Shown: in pieces, positions 11,040 to 21,514 of the stretch
Position numbering within the stretch: the first letter of the stretch is position 1
Layout: the number at the start of each line of letters is the position of its first letter
Source of the DNA: Aliivibrio wodanis
GTDB lineage: Bacteria > Pseudomonadota > Gammaproteobacteria > Enterobacterales > Vibrionaceae
Assembly: GCA_000953695.1 (NCBI GenBank)
Contig: LN554846.1
Location: 744,001-808,000, forward strand
Reading direction: 5' to 3'
Length of the DNA stretch: 64,000 nucleotides
Notes under the pieces: model-generated
Seen by the model: only the letters and a program-made list of their open reading frames with translations
Told to the model about the DNA's origin: nothing
Databases searched by the model: none
Translations under genes and position numbers: made by a program

Positions 11040-11219
11040 GTCGGAATGCTCTTTTTATTATTTGAAGCGTAGTTATATCAAATGGGGTAAAAAGAGGCAA
11101 AAGGGCGGTAACAAATTACAACAATAATTAGAGTTTGAGACAGTTTATTTTTATCTTTGATGTTTTTTTGCCCAAAAATGTCAAATTAGAAGAGGATTTT
11201 CCCTTTTTTTAAAAAAAAT

Positions 11220-11235
11220 ACGCAAACGGTTGCTT
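11220..11235. promoter_or_regulatory. PurR operator upstream of purL
   Basis: ACGCAAACGGTTGCTT closely matches the PurR consensus (ACGCAAACGTTTTCNT). It lies just upstream of the purL promoter, as expected for repression by purines. Confidence 0.8.
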
Positions 11236-11241
11236 TTGCTG

Positions 11242-11270
11242 TTACTTCACATAACAAAATCCTTTATAAT
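11242..11270 (+). promoter_or_regulatory. Probable purL sigma-70 promoter
   Basis: A perfect -10 hexamer TATAAT (11265-11270) with a weak -35 TTACTT (11242-11247) at 17-bp spacing. The resulting leader is about 125 nt long; I recognise no riboswitch in it. Confidence 0.6.
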
Positions 11271-11402
11271 GCGCTCGCAATAGCAGAGGTAACATCGGCA
11301 TAGTTGCTATGTAATATAGGTGATTAATTGAGTTAATTACTTATAAAGTCATGAAACTATTCCAATATTACCTTTAATTCATTGCCAAAGAGACCTAAGT
11401 AC

Positions 11403-14400
11403 ATGAGAATTTTGCGTGGTTCACCTGCTTTATCTGAATTTCGTGTTAACAAGCTACTTGAGCTTTGTTGCGAGCTAAATTTACCTGTCACTGGTATTTA
11501 TGCTGAATTTACCCATTTTGCTGATGTAACGGCAGACCTTGATGCGTCTGAGGTTGCGAAGTTAGAAAAATTACTGACTTACGGTCCAACAATTGAAGAA
11601 CATAAGCCTGAGGGTTTATTGCTTCTTTCTGCTCCTCGTCCAGGTACCATCTCTCCTTGGTCTTCAAAATCAACTGATATCGCTCATAATTGTGGTTTAG
11701 CTAAAATTGCACGTTTAGAGCGCGGTATTGCTTATTATATAGAAACCTCTGAAACACTATCGGAACTTCAATTAGTTGAACTAAAAGCAATTCTTCATGA
11801 TCGCATGATGGAAGTTGTCTTTACTGATTTTGATTCAGCTGCTGCATTATTTACCGTTGCTGAACCAGCACCGTATGCAGAAGTTGATCTACTTGTCGGT
11901 GGTCGTAAAGCGCTAGAAAACGCAAACGTTACCCTAGGTCTTGCACTGGCTGAAGATGAGATTGACTACCTACTAGAAAGCTTTACTGAAAAATTAGGTC
12001 GAAATCCAACTGATATCGAATTAATGATGTTTGCACAAGCGAACTCTGAACACTGTCGTCATAAAATCTTTAATGCAGATTGGACTATCGATGGAGTTAA
12101 ACAAGATAAATCATTATTCAAAATGATTAAAAACACCTTCGAAGTAACTCCTGAAAACGTTTTATCTGCTTATAAAGATAACGCCGCAGTAATGACAGGT
12201 TCTACTGTTGGTCGTTTCTTCCCTGATCCAGAAACTCGTCAATATAACTACCATCAAGAAAAAACACACATCTTGATGAAAGTAGAAACGCATAACCACC
12301 CAACCGCTATCTCTCCTTGGCCGGGTGCGTCAACAGGTTCTGGCGGTGAAATCCGTGATGAAGGCGCAACTGGCATCGGTGGTAAACCAAAAGCAGGCTT
12401 GGTTGCCTTCTCAGTATCTAACCTTAAAATCCCTAATTTTGTGCAACCGTGGGAAACTGATTTTGGTAAGCCAAGTCGTATCGTAACCGCGCTTGATATT
12501 ATGCTTGAAGGCCCTCTAGGTGGCGCAGCATTTAACAATGAATTTGGTCGCCCAAACCTATTAGGTTATTTCCGTACATACGAAGAAAAAGTAAATTCAC
12601 ACAATGGTGAAGAAGTACGTGGTTACCACAAGCCAATTATGCTTGCTGGTGGTTTAGGTAATATTCGTGATGATCATGTTCAGAAAAAAGAGATCCCAGT
12701 TGGCGCAAGCTTAATCGTACTTGGTGGTCCAGCAATGAACATCGGTCTTGGTGGTGGTGCGGCATCTTCAATGGATTCTGGTTCTTCTTCTGAAGATCTT
12801 GATTTTGCTTCAGTACAACGTGAAAACCCAGAAATGGAGCGTCGTTGTCAGGAAGTTATCGACCGTTGTTGGCAGCTTGGTGATGCAAACCCAATTGCAT
12901 TTATCCATGATGTAGGTGCCGGCGGTATTTCAAACGCATTACCTGAGCTTGTTGATGATGGTGAACGTGGCGGTATCTTTAACTTACGTGATGTTCCAAA
13001 TGATGAGCCGGGCATGAGCCCACTTGAAATTTGGTGTAATGAATCTCAAGAACGTTATGTAATGGCGGTTGCGGATAAAGATTTAGCAACATTTGAAGCG
13101 ATTTGTAAGCGTGAACGTGCACCATATGCGGTCGTTGGTAAAGCAACTGAAGAGCGTGATTTGAAATTAGAAGATTCTCATTTCGACAATACGCCAATTG
13201 ATATGCCAATGGACATCCTTTTAGGTAAAACGCCTAAGATGCACCGTGATGCTAAGACACTAAAAGCAAATAACTCGGCGCTTGATTGCTCAGGCATTGA
13301 GATGAACGAGGCGATTGAGCGTGTTCTTCGTTTGCCAACGGTTGCAGAGAAAACATTCTTGATCACGATTGGTGACCGTTCAGTTACCGGCCTTGTTGCT
13401 CGTGATCAAATGGTAGGTCCATGGCAGGTTCCTGTAGCAAACTGTGCAGTAACAGCAGCAAGTTATGATACTTACCACGGTGAAGCGATGTCTCTTGGTG
13501 AGCGTACTCCGGTTGCTCTATTAGACTTTGGAGCATCAGCTCGTTTAGCGGTTGGTGAAGCTATTACCAATATTGCAGCAACAAATATTGGCGATATTAA
13601 GAATATTAAATTATCGGCAAACTGGATGTCTCCGGCGGGTCACCCTGGTGAAGATGCCGGTCTTTACGAAGCGGTTAAAGCGGTAGGTGAAGAGCTTTGT
13701 CCTGCACTTGGTCTAACTATCCCTGTGGGTAAAGACTCAATGTCGATGAAGACGAAGTGGGAAGAGAACGGCGAGCAGAAAGAAGTTACTTCTCCTCTTT
13801 CTCTTGTGATTACCGCTTTTGCACGTATTGAAGATGTTCGCAAGACTGTAACTCCACAATTACGCACTGATAAAGGTGAAACATCACTAGTTCTTATTGA
13901 CCTTGGTAACGGTAAAAACCGTATGGGTGCAACAGCCCTTGCTCAGGTTTATAAGCAATTGGGTGATAAACCAGCGGATGTTGATAATGCAGCACAGCTA
14001 AAAGGTTTCTACGAAGGCGTTCAAACTTTAGTAGCAAACGATCAAGTAGTGGCTTACCACGATAAAGGCGATGGCGGTTTATTCGTAACGCTTGCTGAAA
14101 TGGCATTTGCTGGTCACTGTGGTGTTAGTGCAAACATTGAAGCCTTAGGTGAAGATACGTTAGCGGCACTATTTAACGAAGAGTTAGGTGCGGTAATCCA
14201 GGTTCGCAATGACGATTTAGATTCGGTGTTGTCAACATTAGCTGCGAATGAGCTAGGTGACTGCTCACACGTAATTGGCTCTGTTGAAGCGTCTGATGAA
14301 GTGGTTATTAAGTCTGGTGAGCAAGTTATAGTAGAACGTAACCGTACTGAATTACGTACTATCTGGGCTGAAACTACGCATAAAATGCAAGGTTTACGTG

Positions 14401-15314
14401 ATAACCCTGTATGTGCAGACCAAGAACACGAAGCGAAGAAAGACAACTCAGACCTAGGCCTAAACGTTAGCCTAAGCTTTGATGTAAACGAAGATATTGC
14501 AGCTCCAATTATTGAAGCGGCAATGATCAACAAAGGCGCTAAGCCTAAAATGGCAATTCTACGTGAGCAAGGTGTTAACTCTCACGTTGAAATGGCTGCA
14601 GCATTTGACCGCGCAGGTTTCGAAGCGACTGATATTCACATGAGTGATATCCTAACGGGTCAAGCGGTACTAGAAGAGTACAACGGTCTTGTGGCATGTG
14701 GTGGCTTCTCTTACGGTGACGTACTAGGCGCTGGTGAAGGTTGGGCTAAATCAGTTCTGTTTAACGACTCTACGCGTGACCAATTTGAAAATTTCTTCAA
14801 GCGTGAAGATACGTTCTCTCTAGGTGTATGTAATGGTTGTCAGATGTTATCTAACCTACGTGAACTTATCCCTGGTGCAGAGTATTGGCCACGTTTCGTT
14901 CGTAACGAATCAGAGCGTTTTGAAGCGCGTTTCAGCCTAGTTGAAGTTCAGAAGTCTGATTCTGTATTTTTCAATGGGATGGAAGGTTCTCGTATGCCTA
15001 TCGCGGTTTCTCACGGTGAAGGCCGCGTAGAAGTTCGTGATAACGACCACCTAAACGCGATTGAAAACTCAGGTACTGTTGCTCTACGTTACGTTGATAA
15101 CAACGGTAATCAAACGCAGCAATACCCAAATAACCCGAACGGTTCGCCAAACGCTATCACAGGTTTAACAACAACGGACGGTCGTGTAACGATCATGATG
15201 CCTCACCCAGAGCGTGTATTCCGTACGGTTGCTAACTCTTGGGCTCCTGAGACTTGGGGCGAAAATGGTGCTTGGATGCGTATGTTCCAAAATGCCCGTA
15301 AAAATATCGGCTAA
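11403..15314 (+). CDS. purL: Phosphoribosylformylglycinamidine synthase
   Basis: Large single-chain purine-biosynthesis enzyme (1303 aa) converting FGAR, glutamine and ATP to FGAM. It has an N-terminal FGAR-binding region, tandem AIRS-like ATPase halves (for example [20 protein letters not shown], and [11 protein letters not shown] in the second half) and a C-terminal class-I glutaminase with nucleophile C1143 in [10 protein letters not shown] and the PHPERVFR end. The chosen start is ATG 11403 ([14 protein letters not shown]), the usual family N-terminus. An in-frame TTG at 11382 would add seven residues but is less likely. It stands alone, PurR-controlled, with a strong terminator. Confidence 0.96.
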   Translation: MRILRGSPALSEFRVNKLLELCCELNLPVTGIYAEFTHFADVTADLDASEVAKLEKLLTYGPTIEEHKPEGLLLLSAPRPGTISPWSSKSTDIAHNCGLAKIARLERGIAYYIETSETLSELQLVELKAILHDRMMEVVFTDFDSAAALFTVAEPAPYAEVDLLVGGRKALENANVTLGLALAEDEIDYLLESFTEKLGRNPTDIELMMFAQANSEHCRHKIFNADWTIDGVKQDKSLFKMIKNTFEVTPENVLSAYKDNAAVMTGSTVGRFFPDPETRQYNYHQEKTHILMKVETHNHPTAISPWPGASTGSGGEIRDEGATGIGGKPKAGLVAFSVSNLKIPNFVQPWETDFGKPSRIVTALDIMLEGPLGGAAFNNEFGRPNLLGYFRTYEEKVNSHNGEEVRGYHKPIMLAGGLGNIRDDHVQKKEIPVGASLIVLGGPAMNIGLGGGAASSMDSGSSSEDLDFASVQRENPEMERRCQEVIDRCWQLGDANPIAFIHDVGAGGISNALPELVDDGERGGIFNLRDVPNDEPGMSPLEIWCNESQERYVMAVADKDLATFEAICKRERAPYAVVGKATEERDLKLEDSHFDNTPIDMPMDILLGKTPKMHRDAKTLKANNSALDCSGIEMNEAIERVLRLPTVAEKTFLITIGDRSVTGLVARDQMVGPWQVPVANCAVTAASYDTYHGEAMSLGERTPVALLDFGASARLAVGEAITNIAATNIGDIKNIKLSANWMSPAGHPGEDAGLYEAVKAVGEELCPALGLTIPVGKDSMSMKTKWEENGEQKEVTSPLSLVITAFARIEDVRKTVTPQLRTDKGETSLVLIDLGNGKNRMGATALAQVYKQLGDKPADVDNAAQLKGFYEGVQTLVANDQVVAYHDKGDGGLFVTLAEMAFAGHCGVSANIEALGEDTLAALFNEELGAVIQVRNDDLDSVLSTLAANELGDCSHVIGSVEASDEVVIKSGEQVIVERNRTELRTIWAETTHKMQGLRDNPVCADQEHEAKKDNSDLGLNVSLSFDVNEDIAAPIIEAAMINKGAKPKMAILREQGVNSHVEMAAAFDRAGFEATDIHMSDILTGQAVLEEYNGLVACGGFSYGDVLGAGEGWAKSVLFNDSTRDQFENFFKREDTFSLGVCNGCQMLSNLRELIPGAEYWPRFVRNESERFEARFSLVEVQKSDSVFFNGMEGSRMPIAVSHGEGRVEVRDNDHLNAIENSGTVALRYVDNNGNQTQQYPNNPNGSPNAITGLTTTDGRVTIMMPHPERVFRTVANSWAPETWGENGAWMRMFQNARKNIG

Positions 15315-15460
15315 TTAGATGGGCGGGTTAATGATAAAAAAGTATTTTCAGGATGAATAAAAAATTGTGATAAGTATTAAAATTTTTATCAAAGCGCTTT
15401 TCTATAATCAAAGCACTGTTCTATAATAAATAAAAGAGTTGGGTAAAGACGGCTCTTTTA

Positions 15461-15498
15461 AAAAAAACCGCTGAAGCTTAGGCTTCAGCGGTTTTTTT
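15461..15498 (+). terminator. Intrinsic terminator of purL
   Basis: Stem CCGCTGAAGC with GCTTCAGCGG, loop TTAG, flanked by seven A and seven T (15461-15498). The A/T symmetry would allow it to work in both directions. Confidence 0.85.
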
Positions 15499-15537
15499 GT
15501 TAGAATAGCGTTTTATTTTTATCTGTTGGAAGAAACA

Positions 15538-16047
15538 ATGAAAAATACGCACGTTACGATTGGTTTGAGCAACCCGAAAAGCCCAACGAATGTCGGTGCA
15601 GTGATGCGTGCTGCAGGGTGCTATCAAGTTGATGCTGTTCGTTATACTGGCGAACGATATGATCGCGCTGCAAAGTTTCAAACGGATACCAAGAAAGTGG
15701 CGAATAAAATCCCATTAACTAGTGTTGAATCTTTATTGGATGATTTACCCGATGATTTAGAAATCGTCTGTGTAGAGCTTGCTGAAGGAGCAACACCGTT
15801 ACCTAGATTTAAGCACCCAGAAAAAGCCTTGTATGTGTTTGGTCCTGAAGATGGCTCGATCACACAGCAAGTCGCTGATTGTGCTGATCATGTAGTTTAT
15901 GTTCCAACGGTAGGTTGCATGAACTTAGCCGCTACGGTGAATGTTCTTTTATATGATCGCTTAGCTAAATCTGAAGAGATGGACGAGAGCGAAGAACTTA
16001 TTCGCAGTAGTCGAGATAATCGCAATCATTTAGTGGTAAAAAAGTAA
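15538..16047 (+). CDS. TrmH/SpoU-family RNA 2'-O-methyltransferase
   Basis: SAM-dependent SPOUT (trefoil-knot) methyltransferase of 169 aa, acting on an unidentified tRNA or rRNA position. SpoU motifs are visible: NVGAVMRAAGCYQVDAV (motif 1), YVFGPEDGSI (motif 2) and NLAATVNVLLYDR (motif 3). No separate RNA-binding domain is present, so it resembles minimal TrmH/TrmL-like enzymes, though the sequence is not typical TrmL. The start ATG 15538 has GGAAG upstream; a TTG at 15526 is possible but unlikely. It is monocistronic. Confidence 0.85.
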   Translation: MKNTHVTIGLSNPKSPTNVGAVMRAAGCYQVDAVRYTGERYDRAAKFQTDTKKVANKIPLTSVESLLDDLPDDLEIVCVELAEGATPLPRFKHPEKALYVFGPEDGSITQQVADCADHVVYVPTVGCMNLAATVNVLLYDRLAKSEEMDESEELIRSSRDNRNHLVVKK

Positions 16048-16216
16048 GATCAATATCTCCTTTAAAGCCTGAGTAGATTGACATCTTTTTGGTGCATTTT
16101 TGGCTAGATGTGTTCTAATAGCGGGCATTAAAGGGAATGTAGTTATTGTACTGCAGTTATAGATGGATTTTTTAGTAATGATCTATCCCTTAACTATCGA
16201 ATTCTAGGAAATAAAA

Positions 16217-16543
16217 ATGGCAAAATTTGATTACCGTATTGTAGAAAAACGTAACGCTTGGGCTGCTGAAATTACGCGCCAAGTAACTTCTCGCAGAACG
16301 GTTGTATCTAAGCGTCAGCTTGGTTTTGAAAGCGAAGCAGAAGCAGTTGAATGGGCTCAAAAAGAGCTTGTTGAATTTGCAAAAACTCAAGCTGTACGTA
16401 ATGATCGTAAGTCTGAGCAACGCACTGAAAAAGAAGAAATGATTGCTCGTAAAAAAGAGAAATCAGCAGCACAAAAAGCGGAATATGAAGCCGCTCGTGA
16501 TGCAGCAAACGATGAAGACGAATACGATTACGACGAAGAGTAA
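16217..16543 (+). CDS. DUF3622-family protein
   Basis: 108-aa protein. Its N-terminal half (residues 1-60, FDYRIVEKRNAWAAEITRQV) looks like a small alpha/beta domain. The C-terminal half is a highly charged helix ending in the acidic tail DEDEYDYDEE. It matches the DUF3622 proteins common in Vibrionaceae, whose function is unknown. No signal peptide or membrane segment, so it is cytoplasmic. Good AGGAAA ribosome site before ATG 16217. It has its own terminator. Confidence 0.8.
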   Translation: MAKFDYRIVEKRNAWAAEITRQVTSRRTVVSKRQLGFESEAEAVEWAQKELVEFAKTQAVRNDRKSEQRTEKEEMIARKKEKSAAQKAEYEAARDAANDEDEYDYDEE

Positions 16544-16583
16544 TTCGTTATCACAGTAATGTGAGATAAAAATAGATACCATG

Positions 16584-16615
16584 AAATGGCAGTTATTCGT
16601 AACTGCCATTTTTTA
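16584..16615 (+). terminator. Intrinsic terminator of DUF3622 gene
   Basis: Perfect 12-bp stem AAATGGCAGTTA / TAACTGCCATTT capped by a UUCG tetraloop (16596-16599) and followed by T residues. Confidence 0.88.
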
Positions 16616-16641
16616 TATTCTCAATAAAGTAAATTCATCTC

Positions 16642-17127
16642 ATGATAGAAAAAGAAGCATTGTTAGAGTCAATCATTCAAGAGTTGCGCCAAGTCCACCA
16701 AATGGCAGTAGAAGCCACGCAGCGAGCGATTGATCAAGCAACAGATAAAGAAGCGATTGCACGTAGTAAGTATGAAACCTTTGGCTTAGAAGCCTCTTAT
16801 TTAGCGCATGGACAAGCACTACGAGTTGCTGAGTGTGAGGCTGATATTCTTGCTTATCGTAAATTACCGCGTTTAGAATATAGCGAAGAGAGTGCGATTA
16901 ACCAATGCGCTTTAGTGACGCTTGTAAATCAAGATGATATCGAGAGTATATTTTTTATCGGCCCGTCAGCGGGTGGAGTAAAAGTAACTCATAACAAGAT
17001 GACATTTTCACTAATAACGCCGTCAGCTCCACTAGGAAAAGCCATGATAGGGCAGCAACTTGGTGATGAATTTGAATTGAATTTAGCTGGCAAGAAGCAG
17101 CAATATGAAATTATAGACGTGCAGTAA
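16642..17127 (+). CDS. GreA/GreB-like protein
   Basis: 161-aa protein with a helical N-terminal half (about residues 1-75, likely coiled coil) and a C-terminal GreA/GreB-type FKBP-like domain (about 90-161), including IGPSAGGVKV and SPLGKAMIG-like TPSAPLGKAMIGQQLGDEF. Gre factors bind the RNA polymerase secondary channel and stimulate transcript cleavage through acidic residues at the coiled-coil tip. Here the tip region reads SKYETFGLEASYL, so the usual Asp-Leu-x-Glu pattern is not clearly kept and cleavage activity is uncertain. It is probably a paralogue, not housekeeping GreA. Confidence 0.75.
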   Translation: MIEKEALLESIIQELRQVHQMAVEATQRAIDQATDKEAIARSKYETFGLEASYLAHGQALRVAECEADILAYRKLPRLEYSEESAINQCALVTLVNQDDIESIFFIGPSAGGVKVTHNKMTFSLITPSAPLGKAMIGQQLGDEFELNLAGKKQQYEIIDVQ

Positions 17128-17148
17128 TAATAGATAATTCGTTATAAA

Positions 17149-17172
17149 ATAAGAGAGGCGAACCTCTCTTAT
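17149..17172. terminator. Bidirectional terminator (GreA-like / AstE-like genes)
   Basis: Ten-base-pair stem ATAAGAGAGG (17149-17158) / CCTCTCTTAT (17163-17172) with a CGAA loop between convergent genes. Confidence 0.75.
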
Positions 17173-17197
17173 TAATAAGTCATGCTAGTAAAAAATA

Positions 17198-18265
17198 CTA
17201 AAGTGTAGATGTCGTGATTTGACCGTTAGTTAATTGGTCAGTATCCGCTTCGATAATTTCATCGATATACGTTTCAACTGTTTGACCAACCATTTCATCG
17301 TCTTCGGTAAAGTAAGCAAGATGGAAAACAGCATCACCTTCATTAACTAAAGGTAAGGTTTGTTGACCAATAACGATGCCGCCTTTATGAGCTCGAAGTT
17401 CGATTTCACTATGACCTAATGGTGCGCTGATATAAGCCAAAACTTGACCTTTCTCAACTTGCTCACCCAGAGTAACAACAGTACGTAAGATACCGTCGCT
17501 TTCTGCACGTAACCAACTTGTTGACTTAGCAATGACAGCTTCAGGCAGGCGTTTTCTGCTTGCTTTTAGCATGCCAATGGCTTGCATTACACGTTGTACC
17601 CCCACATATCCCGCATTAATTGCGATAGGTTCAAAGCGTAATGCTTCACCTGCTTCATAAGTTAATACCGGGATATTACATTTCTCAGCTTCACTACGAA
17701 GAGAACCATCCCTTAATGGCGAATCCACAATCACTGGCGTGCCGAAAGCGTGTGCAATTCGTAACGTTTCAGGGTTGCTTAGATCCGCTCTAAGTTGAGG
17801 TAAATTCGTTCTGTGAATAGCCCCAGTATGTAGGTCGACAATATAATCACAACGCTTTGCTATTTGGGTGAAAAAGGTATGTGCCATACGAGATGCCAAC
17901 GACCCTTTTTCAGAACCAGGGAAGCAACGATTTAAATCGCGACGATCAGGAAGATAGCGTGATTTATGAATGAATCCGAAAACGTTAACGATAGGGACTG
18001 CAATAAGAGTCCCTTTCAATGTTTTTGGATCAACGTTGTTGATCAGTTGTCGAACAATTTCAACCCCATTGAGCTCATCACCATGAATGGCCGCATTGAC
18101 CATCAAGATTGGGCCAGCATGCTGACCATTAATGATTTCTACAGGGATAGATAAAGGTGAGTGGGTATAAAGCTTTGCGGCTTCAATCTCAATAACCTTT
18201 CTTTCACCAGGTGCAACCGAGTGCGTTAATATTTCAAACGCTTGATTTTTTTTAGCCTTTGCCAC
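17198..18265 (-). CDS. Succinylglutamate desuccinylase/aspartoacylase-family zinc hydrolase
   Basis: Putative zinc-dependent amidohydrolase of the AstE/aspartoacylase fold. Zinc-site motifs [13 protein letters not shown] and DYIVDLHTG are present; the C-terminal part (about 270-355) is a beta-rich biotinyl-like domain. The substrate is unknown; arginine-catabolic ast genes are absent here. It is the last gene of rimB-rimK-this gene. I chose GTG 18265 (355 aa, AAAGGG upstream, overlapping rimK by 14 bp) because homologues begin at this point. An ATG at 18310 would add 15 residues and overlap rimK by 59 bp. The context suggests a role in trimming glutamate or glutamate-like conjugates made by RimK (inference). 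Confidence 0.8.
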   Translation of the reverse strand: MAKAKKNQAFEILTHSVAPGERKVIEIEAAKLYTHSPLSIPVEIINGQHAGPILMVNAAIHGDELNGVEIVRQLINNVDPKTLKGTLIAVPIVNVFGFIHKSRYLPDRRDLNRCFPGSEKGSLASRMAHTFFTQIAKRCDYIVDLHTGAIHRTNLPQLRADLSNPETLRIAHAFGTPVIVDSPLRDGSLRSEAEKCNIPVLTYEAGEALRFEPIAINAGYVGVQRVMQAIGMLKASRKRLPEAVIAKSTSWLRAESDGILRTVVTLGEQVEKGQVLAYISAPLGHSEIELRAHKGGIVIGQQTLPLVNEGDAVFHLAYFTEDDEMVGQTVETYIDEIIEADTDQLTNGQITTSTL

Positions 18266-19157
18266 GAGTTTTAGTCCCTTTTGTCGCTGCATTTTTCTCA
18301 ATAAAATCAATGATTAGGCCAGCAACGTCTTTGCCTGTTGCTTTTTCAATGCCTTCTAAGCCCGGAGATGAGTTCACTTCCATAACTAGTGGACCACGCT
18401 CAGAGCGAAGTAAATCTACACCCGCTACATTTAGCCCCATGATATTTGCTGCAGCTACTGCTGTCTTACGCTCTTCTGGAGTTAATTTAACGAGTGACGC
18501 TGAACCACCACGGTGTAGATTAGAACGGAATTCACCTTCTGCACCTTGACGTTTCATTGCTGCTATTACTTTGCCACCAATAACGAAACAACGGATATCT
18601 GCACCGCCAGCTTCTTTGATGAACTCTTGAACCATGATGTTCGCTTTTAAGCCCATGAATGCTTCAACAACACTTTCTGCTGCTTTACGCGTTTCTGCAA
18701 GAACAACACCAATACCTTGAGTGCCTTCTAATAGCTTGATCACAACTGGCGCGCCGCCAACCATGTCTAATAAATCTTTTACATCATCAGGTTTACTTGC
18801 AAAACCTGTGATAGGCATACCAATGCCTTTGCGAGAAAGCAGTTGCATTGAACGTAACTTATCGCGAGAACGAGTTATCGCAACAGATTCATTCACTGGG
18901 TATACATTCATCATTTCAAATTGACGTAATACGGCAGTACCATAAAAAGTGACTGAGGCGCCAATTCGAGGAATAATTGCATCGTAATTAATCAGTTCTT
19001 CACCTTTAAAATGAATTTGAGGTTTTTCTGAATTGATATTCATATAACAACGTAATGCATCAATGACTTTTACTTCATGGCCACGACTTTCCGCAGCTTC
19101 AATTAAACGGCGAGTAGAGTAAAGGTCTTGGTTACGCGATAAAATACCGATTTTCAT
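18252..19157 (-). CDS. rimK: Ribosomal protein S6 glutamate ligase RimK
   Basis: ATP-grasp ligase (301 aa) that adds glutamates to the C-terminus of ribosomal protein S6 and can make poly-glutamate. ATP-grasp features are visible: [17 protein letters not shown] (nucleotide-binding lysine and Gly loop), [20 protein letters not shown], and the metal-binding [18 protein letters not shown]. Length equals E. coli RimK. Its start at 19157 shares a base with the rimB stop (TAATG-type overlap), and its 3' end overlaps the AstE-like gene, so the three are translationally coupled. Confidence 0.95.
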   Translation of the reverse strand: MKIGILSRNQDLYSTRRLIEAAESRGHEVKVIDALRCYMNINSEKPQIHFKGEELINYDAIIPRIGASVTFYGTAVLRQFEMMNVYPVNESVAITRSRDKLRSMQLLSRKGIGMPITGFASKPDDVKDLLDMVGGAPVVIKLLEGTQGIGVVLAETRKAAESVVEAFMGLKANIMVQEFIKEAGGADIRCFVIGGKVIAAMKRQGAEGEFRSNLHRGGSASLVKLTPEERKTAVAAANIMGLNVAGVDLLRSERGPLVMEVNSSPGLEGIEKATGKDVAGLIIDFIEKNAATKGTKTRGKG

Positions 19158-19597
19158 TATAAATTTTCCTCAAAATCAACTAGGTAAGACGATGATGGAT
19201 CAACAACAATACGATCTTGCATTGATGTTCTGCCAAGTAACATACGAAACACCATTGTTTCTCGGTTACTTAATGTTATTTGTATTGGCCACTCTTGACC
19301 TGCTAGTCGGATCATTGTTTTGATGACGTAGCGCATTTCTTCTTGTCCGCTTGAGCTTTTTACTATTCGCTGATCAAAAATTTTGGCTTCGCATATTTGT
19401 ACGAAATCATTATTTCTTTTTTCTGGATGGATCCAGAAGCGAACCCAAGCTTCACTATCCTTTGTGAAGGGCTCTATTTTAAATGCGTGTAAACAAGAAG
19501 TTTTGGCGCCAGTATCAACTTTTGCCTTAATTAATTTAATACCAAGCTCAGGAAGGCTAAGAGATTCTCGCCATCCAACCATGATTTTATTTGTCAT
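19157..19597 (-). CDS. rimB: RimB-type retropepsin-like ATP-dependent zinc protease family protein
   Basis: 146-aa protein of the family annotated as RimK/LysX-associated or 'ATP-dependent zinc protease' (DUF785). It carries the retropepsin-like [13 protein letters not shown] motif (residues about 27-39), where the DTGA aspartate is the presumed catalytic residue, and the conserved MLLGRTSM block. In Pseudomonas RimB acts with RimK in control of S6 glutamylation. The same arrangement (rimB immediately before rimK) is seen here. First gene of a three-gene minus-strand operon with a long leader upstream. Confidence 0.85.
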   Translation of the reverse strand: MTNKIMVGWRESLSLPELGIKLIKAKVDTGAKTSCLHAFKIEPFTKDSEAWVRFWIHPEKRNNDFVQICEAKIFDQRIVKSSSGQEEMRYVIKTMIRLAGQEWPIQITLSNRETMVFRMLLGRTSMQDRIVVDPSSSYLVDFEENL

Positions 19598-20090
19598 TAA
19601 TTTTTCTCAAATAGAAAAAAACTACAGAGAGTACAATAAATACTGACTGCAGATATCTAACCCATTTGGCTACCATCTAGTTGTCTGAGCTGTAAACTCA
19701 GTAGTCTGGAGTTTGGTGGAGTACGTAGAGAGGTGTTATAGGATATGTACACCGTGACTCAATAGCGCGAATTTATCAGCAGTTTTAATTTTCGTCAAAT
19801 AAAATATTCATTATAATTTAGTCGCTTTAGCTATTAGTTTTTTTAATGCGGTTTAGTTGTGAATAGAATAAACGCTTCTGTTAATACTGTTTAAAAAAAG
19901 AGCGCTATATTTAAGGTAATTTTGAAAATTAATGAATAGATATAATGCTGTATTTCTATTTTAAAATAGCAGAACTCGCTATTATTTTATTTTTAATAGA
20001 AATAATTAAATGACATTTTGATTTAAAACTGGTGTTTAATTATTAGTGAAGTTATCATGCCTGCATTGTACTAGTGTGGTGATACAGAGA
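19598..20090. other. 493-bp intergenic region with a GC-richer, hairpin-forming block
   Basis: This region separates divergent rimB and the NSS transporter gene. Positions about 19655-19760 are less AT-rich than the rest and contain small hairpins: CTGAG (19685-19689) with CTCAG (19697-19701), and GGTGT (19732-19736) with ACACC (19749-19753). It may be the structured 5' leader of rimB mRNA. The remainder (19765-20090) is very AT-rich and probably carries both promoters; I find no ORF or known riboswitch. Confidence 0.4.
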
Positions 20091-21437
20091 ATGACTGATA
20101 ACAGAGAAAGTTTTAGTTCACGTATAGGTTTTATATTAGCGGCGGCAGGCGCGGCTGTTGGGTTAGGTAATATTTGGGGATTCCCAACTCAAGCTGCTAG
20201 CAATGGTGGTGGAGCTTTCTTATTGGTTTACCTTATCATGATCCTTGTGGTGGCCTTTCCCATGCTTGTTGTTGAAATGGCGATTGGTCGTCATGGCCAA
20301 GCGAACCCAGTCGATAGTATGCGTTCATTGACTTCTAACCCAATAGGTAAGCGTGTAGGAGCTTTTGTTGGCTGGATTGGTTTGAGTGTCCCTAGTGCTG
20401 TGTTGATGTTCTACAGCATTGTTGGCGGATGGTTAATCTGTTTCTTGTTTGGCGCAATGGCAAATTTAGTTGGATTACATGATCTTGCTGAATGGTTTAA
20501 AGGCTTTAGTATTGAGCGTAATTTACTGGGTACGATAATCTTTTATGTATTAACTATTCTAATCGTACAAGGTGGAATTAAAGACGGTATTGAGAAATGG
20601 TCAACTCGTTTAATGCCTGCTTTGTTTGTTTTATTTGGCTTATTGTTTGTTTATATCATGATGCAACAAGGTGCGGTTGAAGGATTAAAGCATTATCTTA
20701 TCCCTGATTTTGAAAAGGTAATGGATAAAAAATTGATATTGGCAGCGATGGGACAGGGCTTTTTCTCGTTAACCATAGGTGGCTGTTCAATGCTTATCTA
20801 TGGTTCATATTTAAGTAAGAAAGAAAACCTCCCTAAGATGGCAATGAACGTTACTTTAGTGGATACAGCAGTGGCATTTATTGCTGGATTAGTGGTAATG
20901 CCTGCAATGTTTGTTGCAATGGAGAAGGGCGTTCAAATCTATGCTGAAGATGGTTCATTAATCAGTTCTGATACCTTGGTATTTACTGTGTTACCAATGA
21001 TGTTTGATAGCTTAGGGCTATTTGGTGATCTATTTGCGATTGTTTTCTTCTTATTATTAACGATTGCAGCATTAACGTCTTCAATCTCAATGCTTGAGTG
21101 TTCAGTTTCTTTAGTGAGTGAGCGATTCAAAACCAAAAGAACGCCAACAAGTTGGATTTTAGGTGCTCTGATTGCTGTGTTCAGCGTGATAATTGTATTT
21201 AATTTTGGTGAATTATTTGGCTTAGTTGCAATGATTGCGACTCAGTACTTACAACCTGTCGCTGCGTTGCTGTTCTGTGTATTTGGAGGCTGGGTGTGGA
21301 GTCGTCATTCTAAAATTAAAGAGCTTGAACAAGGTTATCCTGAATTTCAACAAGGGTTCTTTGGTAAAATTTGGCCTCTGTATGTGAAGTTTGTGTGTCC
21401 TATCTTAGTGATTACCGTTCTTTGGGCATCGTTCTAA
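20091..21437 (+). CDS. Sodium-dependent transporter, NSS/SNF family
   Basis: Inner-membrane sodium symporter of the LeuT/neurotransmitter type (448 aa, about 11-12 hydrophobic segments), importing an amino acid or similar solute. The TM1 signature SRIGFILAAAGAAVGLGNIWGFP-like region is present near residues 9-32 with the GGGAFLLVYL continuation, as is a TM6-8 region (AAMGQGFFSLTIGGCSMLIYGSYL). The substrate cannot be assigned. The start is ATG 20091 (MTDNRESF), where the family N-terminus lies; a GTG at 20046 would add 15 residues. It ends in a strong terminator. Confidence 0.9.
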   Translation: MTDNRESFSSRIGFILAAAGAAVGLGNIWGFPTQAASNGGGAFLLVYLIMILVVAFPMLVVEMAIGRHGQANPVDSMRSLTSNPIGKRVGAFVGWIGLSVPSAVLMFYSIVGGWLICFLFGAMANLVGLHDLAEWFKGFSIERNLLGTIIFYVLTILIVQGGIKDGIEKWSTRLMPALFVLFGLLFVYIMMQQGAVEGLKHYLIPDFEKVMDKKLILAAMGQGFFSLTIGGCSMLIYGSYLSKKENLPKMAMNVTLVDTAVAFIAGLVVMPAMFVAMEKGVQIYAEDGSLISSDTLVFTVLPMMFDSLGLFGDLFAIVFFLLLTIAALTSSISMLECSVSLVSERFKTKRTPTSWILGALIAVFSVIIVFNFGELFGLVAMIATQYLQPVAALLFCVFGGWVWSRHSKIKELEQGYPEFQQGFFGKIWPLYVKFVCPILVITVLWASF

Positions 21438-21453
21438 TTTAATTACAGTAAAG

Positions 21454-21495
21454 AAAAGGGCAGAACAATGATTACGTTGTTCTGCCCTTTTTTGT
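21454..21495. terminator. Bidirectional terminator (NSS transporter / DUF4250)
   Basis: Stem of about 15 bp, AAAAGGGCAGAACAA (21454-21468) with TTGTTCTGCCCTTTT (21477-21491), then T residues. Confidence 0.88.
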
Positions 21496-21514
21496 TTACT
21501 CAGTAATTAGATGT

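Noticed and set aside
11271-11402. Riboswitch in the purL leader
   Set aside because: No guanine/purine aptamer core was recognisable; the PurR operator already explains regulation in gammaproteobacteria.
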